From positions 1-64,000 of the forward strand of contig JAMLHE010000001.1 in assembly GCA_023957315.1 (NCBI GenBank): 64,000 nucleotides of DNA, read 5' to 3'. The notes beneath the pieces were generated by a model that searched no databases, was not told the DNA's origin, and was given only the letters and a program-made list of their open reading frames with translations. Positions 15,531 to 25,315 of the stretch are shown piece after piece. Position numbers and translations under genes: made by a program. The stretch's first letter is position 1, and every line of letters starts with the position of its first letter. This stretch comes from Candidatus Kapaibacterium sp. (lineage in GTDB: Bacteria > Bacteroidota > Ignavibacteria > Kapaibacteriales > UBA2268).

Positions 15531-18518
15531 TTATTGTTTGATGAAAACTGTTTCGTCTTGATCGAATCCGGAAGGGAAAATTTCTTGTTGAGCAGCGGGT
15601 CTACCGCTCATTTTATTGTTTAGCATCACCAAGGAATAACTCATGTAATGAAAAAGACGGCTAAAGGGACGAATTGATGCAAGTTGTTCAAAATATATTA
15701 CTGTACATAATTTTGAATTGCTCGTAGGGTGGTCTATATTCATCATTAAGATATGGTCATTAACCGGGAAAGTTTGCTCATTGGATTGAAAATTCTCTTT
15801 AGTCAACTTCATTCCGTCCGGTAATTTTTGTGCTAATGAAGCTATTGTGCTATTATTTTCAATATTACCGAGCAAAATCAATGAGTTTTCGTTGACCATC
15901 TCGGCAGTTACGACATCTTGAGTATAATGTTTGAAATTATAGCCGCTTTCGTGCAGCATTTCCACAAATTTCAACGCCATATTATAATCGTGCGAATCGC
16001 TCGACGGAATGACCACAATCGGATTATCGTTGACTGTGCGATTCAAACTATAGGGCATCTCCCATTTGTAAAGCTTACGCAAAACCTCGTAATTCGGGTC
16101 AACATGAATTCTTTTGACTTCAAATCCTGCGTCGTAGGAGATTAGTTCCACGCTATCTTTGACAATGAAATACTCTTTGCGGCTTTGATTGTCGCCTTCG
16201 AATAGCACCGGCACCGAAAGATAATAATCCAAATCTTGAGCAATCTCGATAGATACCAAATTTGAATCTATCATTACGCTTTTCAACCTCAGTTCAGGGA
16301 TTTCTTTTGCTTTGAGCCATTGGTCGAAAACTTTTCGTGTCGGAATATCGAGTTTTGCGGTTTTAGCTTCCGAATTGAATAGTCCGGTTAGGTGGAACCA
16401 ATAAGCCCTTTTGCCGGAATTGCGATCTGCAAATTTCTTCAAAACATCGAAAAACATTTCTTTACCAAACAGCTTATAAACTTCATACAGTGCAAAAGCT
16501 CCTTTGGAGTAGCCAACTACGGCATCATAAGTATCTTTTTGATACTTGAAATCATACACAGGATAATTTCGGTCTTCGGGAAGGGAGGCGATTGCAATCA
16601 AGGCTTTTTTCCTCCAATCTTCTGCGCCTGCAGTGTTTCCTGTCAGCTCGTTATAATAATAATTGGTCGAAAAAGTTGTGAGAGCTTCGCACCAATTGCC
16701 GGATTCATAGTCCACAAAGACGCTGTTGCCCCACCAATTATGAACGAACTCATGTGCTAAAGAGCCGGGCGAAAGCGTTACCCATGGCATCGCCATAAGT
16801 CTGCCTGAAAGCAATGTGTAACCCGGCATTCCAAATCCTGATGCGAAAAAGTTCTCAACTACATGGAATGATTTATATGGATAAGGTCCAAACAAATCTG
16901 TGTAAAAGTCGTAATATTCCTTCATCGCTGTGAGGTAATCCTCGCTTTTGACCTTTTCGTCAAGTTTGTAAACCGAAAATTCAACATCCTTATATATAAT
17001 GGAATCTTTCTTATACTTCCCTCCTACCAGAATCATACCGTCAATCGGCTTTTCGCTTGTGATGGTATATATAGAATTGGTACCGGATTTTGTGACTTCA
17101 ATTTCGCCACTTGTTACAATTGTATATTCAGCCGGAATTGTGATTTTGACATCAAATTTGGCGATGTCTTTGTCAGTTTGCGGGTAGAATGAGCCACCGG
17201 GCAAATATATCCCCTCGTTTTGTTTTGCTGAGATTATACCTGCAGTACGTGAATGTCGCTGAATTAGGTTCGTTTCATCGGGCGGATTATAAACTGTGCC
17301 CTTGTATGTGATGGTAACATCATTTGCTTCTTTGATTCCATTGCCACCGTACTTTTGATTTTTGATTGTCGGGTTGTCGAATACAATTTCTGTATAATTT
17401 GGGTCATCATTATTAATAGTATAATTTAGTTTGCCTGTGTGATTACTGACACTTAAAACTTCAAGTGAATTCAGCAATTTGACACTTGAGCGTTTAAGTA
17501 CCGGATTTTTGAATTTGAGTTTTGCTATGCCTACGAGCGATGAACTTTCAGGAATGATTACGACTTCGATTTCAAATTTTTCGACGCTGTTTTCGCCAAA
17601 GTGCGAGCCTCCGCCCATCATAGGAAACGGTTCACGCTTGGGTTCTTTCGAATAAATCACAAAATCGCCCTCTTTTTTCATGCTTTTATCAAATTTGGGG
17701 GCGCTCTCATCATCGCCAAAATACTTTACTGTAATAACGCCGAGTTTGAGTTTGCTGTTGCGTTCTGCAACTTTTTGGACAGTTCCCAAGTATCTGTTTG
17801 AATGGAAATCACCGTTGAAATGTATGATTTTGCGGTTGGGATTGTCATTGCGATGCATTACGATGCTTTCAGCCATAGTCTCGTCTTTGATAAGTTGAGC
17901 ACCATAGTAGAGAAACATCGTGTTTTCTTGATTTGGAGTAAGCGAATCAAACTTTGTTTCGGAATTGAGCATAGTTTTGAAGAATTTTAATGCGTAATCA
18001 TCTTCCTTCAGCAGCATTTCTCTTGCTACGAATGCTTTTTCCTCATCGGGCAAATCATTGATTTTCGTCATGCCACCTTGGACATACATCGCTGCATATT
18101 TTCGCGGAATGTTGGCTGCAATCACCGAAGCCTCGTTTTCCTTTGCCAAATCAACGAGTGCTTTGTAGAATTTCTTATAATCTCCCCAAGGGCGAGAATT
18201 TTTGAGAAATTCCTCTTCATCAATTATACCGGTACGGAAATCATCGAGATGTTTTTGGACATCGCGTTCGAACATTTCAAGCGAAATGTCAACTTTTTTG
18301 TCCAATTTATACACACTCTTCAAATATTCGTATTGAATAACATGAATCAAACTGTCGTCATGGAATTCACCAAAGAAAATTACATCGAAATCCGCAGTTC
18401 TTTTTGCCATATCTTCTACCGTGACAGCTTTCCCGCTTTTGGTATCGTAGATGACATATTCTTGAGCATGCAACATAGTGGCAAAAAATCCTAACAATAT
18501 ATATATACATAATTTCAT
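15531..18518 (-). CDS. secreted fusion of a ChaN-like haem-binding domain and an M1-family metallopeptidase
   Basis: 995 residues. I chose the ATG at 18518 (MKLCIYILLGFFATMLHAQ, a signal peptide) because aaagg stands upstream at good spacing and the longer reading would run into the transporter gene. Residues ~20-270 resemble the ChaN/Tiki-like (DUF399) family: FDVIFFGEFHDDSLIHVIQ, ISLEMFERDVQKHLDDF, VIAANIPRKYAAMY and HFNGDFHSNRYLG. ChaN binds haem in haem-uptake systems. Residues ~310-830 are an M1 gluzincin: zinc site HEFVHNWWG starting at ~589 with the third ligand in NWCEALTTF. The exopeptidase GAMEN motif is replaced by GFGMPG, so typical N-terminal trimming is uncertain. A further C-terminal alpha/beta-like region follows. 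It lies 25 bases after the AbgT gene, so the two are probably an operon. Confidence 0.8.
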   Translation of the reverse strand: MKLCIYILLGFFATMLHAQEYVIYDTKSGKAVTVEDMAKRTADFDVIFFGEFHDDSLIHVIQYEYLKSVYKLDKKVDISLEMFERDVQKHLDDFRTGIIDEEEFLKNSRPWGDYKKFYKALVDLAKENEASVIAANIPRKYAAMYVQGGMTKINDLPDEEKAFVAREMLLKEDDYALKFFKTMLNSETKFDSLTPNQENTMFLYYGAQLIKDETMAESIVMHRNDNPNRKIIHFNGDFHSNRYLGTVQKVAERNSKLKLGVITVKYFGDDESAPKFDKSMKKEGDFVIYSKEPKREPFPMMGGGSHFGENSVEKFEIEVVIIPESSSLVGIAKLKFKNPVLKRSSVKLLNSLEVLSVSNHTGKLNYTINNDDPNYTEIVFDNPTIKNQKYGGNGIKEANDVTITYKGTVYNPPDETNLIQRHSRTAGIISAKQNEGIYLPGGSFYPQTDKDIAKFDVKITIPAEYTIVTSGEIEVTKSGTNSIYTITSEKPIDGMILVGGKYKKDSIIYKDVEFSVYKLDEKVKSEDYLTAMKEYYDFYTDLFGPYPYKSFHVVENFFASGFGMPGYTLLSGRLMAMPWVTLSPGSLAHEFVHNWWGNSVFVDYESGNWCEALTTFSTNYYYNELTGNTAGAEDWRKKALIAIASLPEDRNYPVYDFKYQKDTYDAVVGYSKGAFALYEVYKLFGKEMFFDVLKKFADRNSGKRAYWFHLTGLFNSEAKTAKLDIPTRKVFDQWLKAKEIPELRLKSVMIDSNLVSIEIAQDLDYYLSVPVLFEGDNQSRKEYFIVKDSVELISYDAGFEVKRIHVDPNYEVLRKLYKWEMPYSLNRTVNDNPIVVIPSSDSHDYNMALKFVEMLHESGYNFKHYTQDVVTAEMVNENSLILLGNIENNSTIASLAQKLPDGMKLTKENFQSNEQTFPVNDHILMMNIDHPTSNSKLCTVIYFEQLASIRPFSRLFHYMSYSLVMLNNKMSGRPAAQQEIFPSGFDQDETVFIKQ

Positions 18519-18543
18519 ATCAAAAACCTTTAAATTTATAATA

Positions 18544-20070
18544 TCAATCCAAATAAAGTGGACCGTCAGGTCCGACCGGAATTCCGAACAACATCCATAC
18601 AATTAATAATATTGTCCAAAATATTGTGAACAGAATTGAATACGGTAACATTGTAGAAATAATTGTACCGATGCCGTATTTTTCGTCATATCGTTGAGCA
18701 AAAGCCACAATCAGAGCAAAGTAACTCATCATCGGAGTGATGAGGTTAGTAACTGAATCGCCGATTCGGAAAGCTGCTTGTGTGAGTGCGGGGTGATAGC
18801 CCAAAAGCATGAACATCGGGATAAACACAGGAGCCATAATCGCCCACTTTGCAGATGCACTGCCCATAAACATATTTATAAACGCTGAAAGCAACACGAA
18901 TGCTACAATCAACGGAATGCCTGTCATGCCGACGTTTCTGAGAAATTCGGCACCGTTAATTGCAACGATTAAGCCTAAATTGCTGTATTTGAAAAAGTAA
19001 ACAAATTGTGCTGCAAAAAATACCAACACGATATATGTGGACAGAGTGCCCATCGAAGTTATAATGTGCTTCATCATTTGTTTGTCGTTTCTGATTGTAC
19101 CGACAATCCATCCGTAAACTATGCCCGGAACCAAGAAAAACAACAAAATCCCAGTGATAATGCCTTCAAAAAATGGAGAATGAAGCACGCCGCCATCTAC
19201 AGGATTACGCAAAATACCATTTTCGGGAACAATTGTAAATATGAATCCGATAACAATAATAAGCAAGCTAACCCCTGCCCAACGTAATGCTTTCTTTTCG
19301 ACATCGTTCATTTTGTCAACAGGTACTCTTTCGGCGTCCCCTGTATATTCTTTTAGTCGCGGTTCGACAATTTTTTCAGTTATTACAGTACCCAGAACGA
19401 CGATAACAAACGCCGATGCAAACATGAAATAGAAATTCACGGCAGGGTTGATAGTCATTGCCGGGTCAACAATTTGGGCTGCAGATTGCGAAAGTCCGGC
19501 GAGGATCGGGTCCACAGAGCCAATTAAAAAGTTTGCACCGAAACCACCACTAACGCCGCAAAAAGCTGCGGCAAGCCCTGCCATCGGGTGGCGACCTAAG
19601 GCATGGAAAATAATCATACCGAGCGGAATCAGGATGACGTAACCGGCTTCGGATGCAAGATGCGATAAAATTCCCGCGAGAACGATGGAGCCTGTAATCA
19701 ATCTTGGTGGTGCATTTGTCACAAGAGCACGAATCATAGCAGTGAACAAACCCGAACCTTCGGCAACGCCGATACCAATCATTACAGCCAGAACGTAGCC
19801 CAAAGGTGGGAAATTCACAAAATTCGCAGTCACATTAGTATATATCCAGCGAATCCCATCGCCACTCAGGAGGCTCTTTACTCCTATTATTGAGCCGTCT
19901 GCCGGATGAATCACCTGCCACTCGAGCAGACCGCCAATCCACGACAATATAGCTACAAGGACTGCAAGGAGTGCGAAAAGGGTTGCGGGGTGCGGCAATT
20001 TATTACCAATGATTTCAATATAGTCTAACGATTTGTTAAATAACTTAGAGGCACTTTCTTTAATATTCAT
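18544..20070 (-). CDS. abgT: AbgT-family transporter
   Basis: 508 residues with about 11-13 hydrophobic segments. AbgT proteins move p-aminobenzoyl-glutamate, a folate breakdown product, or export sulfonamides, driven by the proton or sodium gradient. Family hallmarks are visible: NKLPHPATLFALLA near the N-terminus, the LSHLASEAGYVILIPLGMIIFHALGRHP region, FCGVSGGFGANFLIGSVDP, and near the C-terminus NMFMGSASAKWAIMAPVFIPM and RIGDSVTNLITPMMSYF. I chose the ATG at 20070 (MNIKES), which has aaagga just upstream; an ATG two codons earlier is possible. It is the first gene of a probable two-gene operon with the secreted ChaN-M1 peptidase, which suggests uptake of a peptide-like product, though that link is inference. 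Confidence 0.88.
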   Translation of the reverse strand: MNIKESASKLFNKSLDYIEIIGNKLPHPATLFALLAVLVAILSWIGGLLEWQVIHPADGSIIGVKSLLSGDGIRWIYTNVTANFVNFPPLGYVLAVMIGIGVAEGSGLFTAMIRALVTNAPPRLITGSIVLAGILSHLASEAGYVILIPLGMIIFHALGRHPMAGLAAAFCGVSGGFGANFLIGSVDPILAGLSQSAAQIVDPAMTINPAVNFYFMFASAFVIVVLGTVITEKIVEPRLKEYTGDAERVPVDKMNDVEKKALRWAGVSLLIIVIGFIFTIVPENGILRNPVDGGVLHSPFFEGIITGILLFFLVPGIVYGWIVGTIRNDKQMMKHIITSMGTLSTYIVLVFFAAQFVYFFKYSNLGLIVAINGAEFLRNVGMTGIPLIVAFVLLSAFINMFMGSASAKWAIMAPVFIPMFMLLGYHPALTQAAFRIGDSVTNLITPMMSYFALIVAFAQRYDEKYGIGTIISTMLPYSILFTIFWTILLIVWMLFGIPVGPDGPLYLD

Positions 20071-20292
20071 TTTCATCCTTTGTGTTCTATACAAAAGTTC
20101 AAATTTACCGATATTTTGCGAAGTGAAAAGAAAAAATATGAATGTTAGAGATTTTAGCGTTTAAGTCTATCGAAAAAGCCAAAAAATTCGTAAAAAGCAG
20201 ATAGTTTTTTAGTCCTGCCAAAATTTTAAACAACACTTTTTAGCATTTATCGTTGTTTGATACAATCGAAAATCAAACAAAGAGAATTGCAA
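20071..20292. promoter_or_regulatory. divergent intergenic region between abgT and paaZ
   Basis: 222 bases separate two outward-reading genes and must contain both promoters. The stretch is AT-rich; I see no clear pair of consensus boxes and no strong hairpin. Confidence 0.4.
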
Positions 20293-22335
20293 ATGAAATT
20301 GAAAAGTTACGCCGAAGGGCATTGGGTAGAAGGCACAGAAGCCGGACAAAATTTGTACAACGCAGTGACAGGCGAGAAAGTTGCCGAAATCAGCAGCAAA
20401 GGATTAGACTTTGGCGGAATGTTGGAATATGCCCGCAAACACGGCAACCCGGCTTTGCGAAAAATGACATTCCACGAAAGAGCAAGGCTATTGAAGGCTT
20501 TGGCAAACCACCTGATGAGCAAAAAAGAAATTTTCTACGATTTATCGTGGGCTACGGGCGCCACCAAAACCGATTCGTGGATTGACATCGAAGGCGGAAT
20601 CGGCACTTTGTTCACATACGCAAGCAAAGGTCGCCGCGAACTACCTGACACACCATTCTACCTTGACGGCAATCTCGAGCCACTTTCCAAAAACGGCACT
20701 TTCGTGGGTCACCACATTTGTGTGCCCTTAGAAGGAGCTGCAATCCATATCAATGCGTTCAATTTCCCATGCTGGGGTATGTTAGAAAAAATGGCACCCT
20801 CAATTTTAGCAGGTCTGCCAACAATCATCAAACCCGCGTCGCTCACAGCATACCTAACTGAAGCAATGGTTCGTGAAATAATTGATTCGAAAATTTTGCC
20901 CGAAGGAGCTTTGCAATTGATTTGCGGTAGCGCCGGAGATTTGCTCGAGCATGTAAATTATCAAGATGTCATCACATTTACCGGCTCCGCTACAACGGGA
21001 ATGAAATTGAAATCGAGCAAAAACATACTCCAAAACTCGGTTCGATTCAACATGGAAGCCGATTCGCTGAATTGCTCGATATTAGGTCCCGACGTCACAC
21101 CCGACATGGAGGAATTCGATTTATATGTGAAGGAAATCGTTCGGGAAATGACCGTCAAAGCGGGACAAAAATGTACTTCAATCCGCCGCGCCATCGTTCC
21201 CGAAAATTTGATTGAAGAAGTTGGGAAAGCAATCAACAGCCGTTTGAAGAAAAATATCATCGGCAATCCGCAAACTGATGGCGTAAGAATGGGACCCTTG
21301 GCAGGTTTCGACCAAGTCGTCGAAGTCCGCGAAAGAGTTGCGGATTTGCTCCGTTCAGGCAAAATAATATCGAGTTCGCTCGAAGAACTCGAAGTGGTGG
21401 GCGCCGACAGAAGCAAGGGAGCATTTTTTGCACCAACATTATTGCAATGCGATAATCCCTTTGATTGCACCGAAATCCACGACATCGAAGCATTTGGTCC
21501 CGTCAGCACGCTTATTCCGTACAAAAATATTGATGAAGCCGTCCAATTGGCAAATTTGGGCAAGGGCAGCCTCGTTGGTTCGATTTTCACTGCAGATGAT
21601 GAAGTCGCACGAGAGCTATTTTTCGGCACAGCGACAAATCACGGACGAATAATGATTATAAACAAAGATTGTGCAAAAGAGTCCACCGGACACGGTTCGC
21701 CGATGCCTCATCTTGTGCATGGCGGTCCCGGCAGAGCAGGTGGCGGCGAAGAATTGGGTGGCATCCGAGCAGTAATGCACTATATGCAACGCACGGCAAT
21801 CCAAGGCAGCCCAACAACGATTAGCCATATATCGCAACAGTGGATGAAGGGCGCCAAACGACATGAAGATTTGATACATCCATTCCGTAAGCATTTCGAA
21901 GATTTGCAAATCGGCGAATCGTACGAAACTCGCGGACGCACAGTCACCGAAACCGACATAGTCAATTTCACCAACGTTAGTTGGGACACTTTTTACGCTC
22001 ATACCGACATTACTGCATTAGACGGCACTCTTTTCGAAGGCAGAGTGGTTCACGGCTATTTCGTGCTTGCTGCTGCGGCAGGTCTCTTTGTTGACGGGCG
22101 CCGCGGTCCGGTCATGGCGAATTACGGAATAGACGAGTTGCGTTTCATCAAGCCGGTCTATGTCAACGATACGATTCATGTGTTCCTGACGGTGAAAGAA
22201 AAAACCATCAAAGAGCCCAAGGAAGACATTGCTGACCATGGCGTAGTGAAATGGGACGTCGAAGTGCTGAATCAGCACGACGAAGTAGTCGCAAATGCAA
22301 CTATTTTGACACTTGTTGCCCAAAAAGCCAAATAG
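20293..22335 (+). CDS. paaZ: bifunctional aldehyde dehydrogenase / enoyl-CoA hydratase PaaZ
   Basis: 680 residues, the normal PaaZ length. In phenylacetate catabolism PaaZ hydrolytically opens the oxepin-CoA ring with its C-terminal MaoC-like hydratase domain and oxidises the resulting aldehyde with its N-terminal NADP-dependent dehydrogenase domain. The N-terminal ~520 residues show VAVHINAFNFPCWGMLEK-type sequence (here AAIHINAFNFPCWGMLEK), FTGSATTG, MEADSLNCSILG and the catalytic cysteine in AGQKCTS (Cys ~294). The hydratase part contains DIVNFTNVSWDTFYAHTD and GRVVHGYFVLAAAAGLF. Both active sites look intact. The ATG at 20293 (MKLKSYAEG) matches the family start; no other paa gene is in the window, so its pathway partners are elsewhere or absent. 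It ends exactly where the convergent gene ends. Confidence 0.95.
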   Translation: MKLKSYAEGHWVEGTEAGQNLYNAVTGEKVAEISSKGLDFGGMLEYARKHGNPALRKMTFHERARLLKALANHLMSKKEIFYDLSWATGATKTDSWIDIEGGIGTLFTYASKGRRELPDTPFYLDGNLEPLSKNGTFVGHHICVPLEGAAIHINAFNFPCWGMLEKMAPSILAGLPTIIKPASLTAYLTEAMVREIIDSKILPEGALQLICGSAGDLLEHVNYQDVITFTGSATTGMKLKSSKNILQNSVRFNMEADSLNCSILGPDVTPDMEEFDLYVKEIVREMTVKAGQKCTSIRRAIVPENLIEEVGKAINSRLKKNIIGNPQTDGVRMGPLAGFDQVVEVRERVADLLRSGKIISSSLEELEVVGADRSKGAFFAPTLLQCDNPFDCTEIHDIEAFGPVSTLIPYKNIDEAVQLANLGKGSLVGSIFTADDEVARELFFGTATNHGRIMIINKDCAKESTGHGSPMPHLVHGGPGRAGGGEELGGIRAVMHYMQRTAIQGSPTTISHISQQWMKGAKRHEDLIHPFRKHFEDLQIGESYETRGRTVTETDIVNFTNVSWDTFYAHTDITALDGTLFEGRVVHGYFVLAAAAGLFVDGRRGPVMANYGIDELRFIKPVYVNDTIHVFLTVKEKTIKEPKEDIADHGVVKWDVEVLNQHDEVVANATILTLVAQKAK

Positions 22336-25212
22336 CTAATATTTTATAAATTTTGTTCGCAAGATGCCCGAATTCGTAGTCACAGTCACGTGGTACATGC
22401 CGGTGCTGAGGGCATGCAGTGGCAATTGAACTTCGTAAACCGGTGATTGCGGCAGCGTGAATTGCATCACCTCAATCCCCGAATAGTCATAAACTTGCAC
22501 CTTTCGCACAATCTGCGATTCCGCAAATTGCAGCGTCACCAAATTTTCCGCGGGGTTGGGGACTGGGAGGATGGAGTGGGATCTACTAATGGTGAAACTA
22601 TTTTCTACACTAACTGGAGCTTGGGGTAAAGGTTTGTAGCGAACTTTTGATAAATGTAATTCATTCGAAATATAATAGGTTAAAATCACTACACTATCGG
22701 ATAATATATCTAATCCTGCAATATTCATAAAAGCATTTGATAAACGATTATCAATATAATCTGAGCCATATTGGTCTATCTCAACAAAACCGATATCTCT
22801 ATCAAAATTCTGCCCTGTAGCAAAGAAGTTGTTTCTGTTCAAGTATAATTTATTAAAATTTCGCCAATCTGGAAATGTTTTGTGCCACAAGAGATTTCCC
22901 TTTAAATCAATCACGCCCAAAAAGCCGATGGTTTGATTCCCAATTGTACCACCTATTGCTAACTTATTCTCAGGTAACAATAACATTGAATTAATCACCA
23001 TCTCGTTAGGTAAACTCAATGGATAAATCTCTTTTATTTCCAAATTCAAATCATAATAGATAAGACTGTAGATTGAATTTACTGTGTCTTTTGTAAGCAT
23101 TAGAAAATGGTTTTTATCATAATTTACTGCATCAATCATGAATTCTTGGATTGAATCTTGATTAAATAATTCAAAATCTGAATCGAATTTGTAAATATTA
23201 GTTTGACCAAGTCTACTTGTACCGCATACAATTAATTTATCATTATCGAAGCTTAGTACTTTCTTGCCATATCGCATTGGAAAATGGATAATTTTAGTAT
23301 TTAGTTCAATTTTATTTTCAACTTTTGAGATTTTATTAAATGCAGTGAAATTTTTGTCTGAACTCGGATAACTTTCACCAACACCATGCGCGCAATAAAA
23401 AAAGTTGTTATTATTGAAAGAAAGATTAGAAACCGAACTGTTGTACATCGATATTCTAAGAGTTGTTTCCCAACCGGATAAATTATAATAAGACAAATCA
23501 TCCGGATTAACTTGTAGAAAGCCGTCAAAACAAAAAGAAGCACTTCCATTATCCCACGACACATGAGAAAAAAGACTCAAAACAATATTCAATGTATCAT
23601 CTTGTTTAATGGTTTGAACTAAACCAATATGATCCTCGTGTTCAACATGACCATTTGGGTTCCAAAATGGTATTGCTCTGCCCATTAATACCTCCAAAAA
23701 TTCGATATTTTCTCTATCTACTTGGATAAAATAAGGTTTAGTTATAACTTTGGTTGTAAGTCTATCCCTGACAGTTAAACTAATATTAAACCTTCCCGAT
23801 TTAGTGAAAACATATTGAGGATTTTTTTCATTCGAGAAAACTTCATCATTAACTTTCCAAACGTATTCGTCAACGATTCCGCTTGACTTATCTTCAAATT
23901 GAACTGTAAGTGGTGACTTGCCATACTTGATATCCGAATCGAAATCAACTTCAAGAACCGGATAAACCTCAATACAGTTTTTCTTTGTGATTTTAAATTC
24001 TTTCCCATCTTTGACTAATTTCAATGTCACATCGTAGAATCCTACTGAATCAAAAACCAAAGTTGGGTTAGGATGCAAGGTTGTGCGTCCATCCGAAAGC
24101 TCCCATTCAATTGCATCATAATCGAAATTACTGAGATTGTGCAATGTGGCACTATTTCCGGTATAGATTAGAGAAGAATCAGGAGCGAATTGAATGATAT
24201 CTTGGTCGCCCAGAATATCAAAATTCACAAGTCCAAATTTATTATTTGTTATAAAAACAAAACCGAGGTGGCTTTTACGAATCAGAAATCGAAATTTTTC
24301 AAAATCATTTTGCTCTGTTGAGTCTATGGCTACTCCGGTAATCATGTCAATAAGGTAGAATCTGTTATTTGCATTAGCAGCCAGAAATTTGTCATCATCC
24401 GAAAAGCAATAACTAATTAATTTAAATAGCTTTAAAGGGGTTTTACTAATCATTTTTTGGGAATTTACATCCCAAATTGTTAAATTATTTCCCGCATCTT
24501 GGGTTGAAACATAATCAGGATTTGATGTAAACAACATCCTTGTTATTCTGAGATTTGTCTTTCCAATTTCTGCATACTTTTGATTAACGATATCATATAT
24601 GGAAATAATATATTCTTCTCTTGGAAATGCCATTCTTGTAAAATCATGATTCAACGTAAAGCCAATTTCTATAGGAAAAGTATGGAGAAATTCAAGACTT
24701 TCAGATAATCTGTAAATATGCATACCTTTTATCTCTTCGTAATAAGGGTCTTGAACAAAAATATAAGAAAAAGCAACATGCAGTAATTTGCGATTTGAGT
24801 CATAATGACAACTAGCACTCGGTGATATATGACCAATTTTAAAAGATTTATAATTCAACAACAATGAATCTGATTTCAAATCATAAAGTTTAAAATCAGT
24901 AGGATGATTGTTGTGATAGGTTTGGAAATCTGCAGATATGAAATACCTTGCACTAAGTGTTTTCTCATACACCATCATGCCCGACTTCAATTCCCAAATT
25001 CTGAAATAGTAGCCGTCGTCGTCAGAGAATGTCCAAATGCTGTCACCCGTTGTGGATAGACCAGCTTGAAGAATTGTACCAATTTCATGCTTATTGAGCA
25101 ATATATTATTCCCCGTCTGCACCCAGCCGCTTGTGTCTTGTTGGGAAAAAAGGTTGAGGTTCGCCGCAAAGATGAATGCGGCGATAGCGACGAGTCTAAG
25201 CATAAACAACAT
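22336..25212 (-). CDS. large PKD-domain surface protein with T9SS sorting domain (tandem copy 1)
   Basis: 958 residues. The start at 25212 is supported by gggag eight bases upstream and gives a signal peptide (LVAIAAFIFAANLNLFSQ). Residues ~25-335 resemble a WD40-like propeller (repeated LTIWDVNSQKM, YYFRIWELKSG segments). Two PKD-like domains follow (~340-500; DVTLKLVKDGKEF, SPLTVQFEDKSS, FNISLTVRDR). A second propeller-like stretch leads to a type A T9SS C-terminal sorting domain (~880-958) with PVPNPAENLVTLQFAES and GMYHVTVTTNSGILRTKFIKY. It should be secreted through T9SS and attached to the cell surface. Ligand unknown. It is the intact member of a tandem pair with 25316-28178, and the two share flanking DNA as well. 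Confidence 0.85.
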   Translation of the reverse strand: MLFMLRLVAIAAFIFAANLNLFSQQDTSGWVQTGNNILLNKHEIGTILQAGLSTTGDSIWTFSDDDGYYFRIWELKSGMMVYEKTLSARYFISADFQTYHNNHPTDFKLYDLKSDSLLLNYKSFKIGHISPSASCHYDSNRKLLHVAFSYIFVQDPYYEEIKGMHIYRLSESLEFLHTFPIEIGFTLNHDFTRMAFPREEYIISIYDIVNQKYAEIGKTNLRITRMLFTSNPDYVSTQDAGNNLTIWDVNSQKMISKTPLKLFKLISYCFSDDDKFLAANANNRFYLIDMITGVAIDSTEQNDFEKFRFLIRKSHLGFVFITNNKFGLVNFDILGDQDIIQFAPDSSLIYTGNSATLHNLSNFDYDAIEWELSDGRTTLHPNPTLVFDSVGFYDVTLKLVKDGKEFKITKKNCIEVYPVLEVDFDSDIKYGKSPLTVQFEDKSSGIVDEYVWKVNDEVFSNEKNPQYVFTKSGRFNISLTVRDRLTTKVITKPYFIQVDRENIEFLEVLMGRAIPFWNPNGHVEHEDHIGLVQTIKQDDTLNIVLSLFSHVSWDNGSASFCFDGFLQVNPDDLSYYNLSGWETTLRISMYNSSVSNLSFNNNNFFYCAHGVGESYPSSDKNFTAFNKISKVENKIELNTKIIHFPMRYGKKVLSFDNDKLIVCGTSRLGQTNIYKFDSDFELFNQDSIQEFMIDAVNYDKNHFLMLTKDTVNSIYSLIYYDLNLEIKEIYPLSLPNEMVINSMLLLPENKLAIGGTIGNQTIGFLGVIDLKGNLLWHKTFPDWRNFNKLYLNRNNFFATGQNFDRDIGFVEIDQYGSDYIDNRLSNAFMNIAGLDILSDSVVILTYYISNELHLSKVRYKPLPQAPVSVENSFTISRSHSILPVPNPAENLVTLQFAESQIVRKVQVYDYSGIEVMQFTLPQSPVYEVQLPLHALSTGMYHVTVTTNSGILRTKFIKY

Positions 25213-25315
25213 TTTTCGACTCCCAAAATAGAAAATAAATTCGGCAAATTTGAACTGCCCTCTATTTACTATGACACTTCAAAGTGCTCAGCGTTGCAAA
25301 AAATTTTGAAAAAAT

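Noticed and set aside
20293..22335. simple aldehyde dehydrogenase
   Set aside because: The C-terminal MaoC-like hydratase domain and the overall pattern match bifunctional PaaZ.
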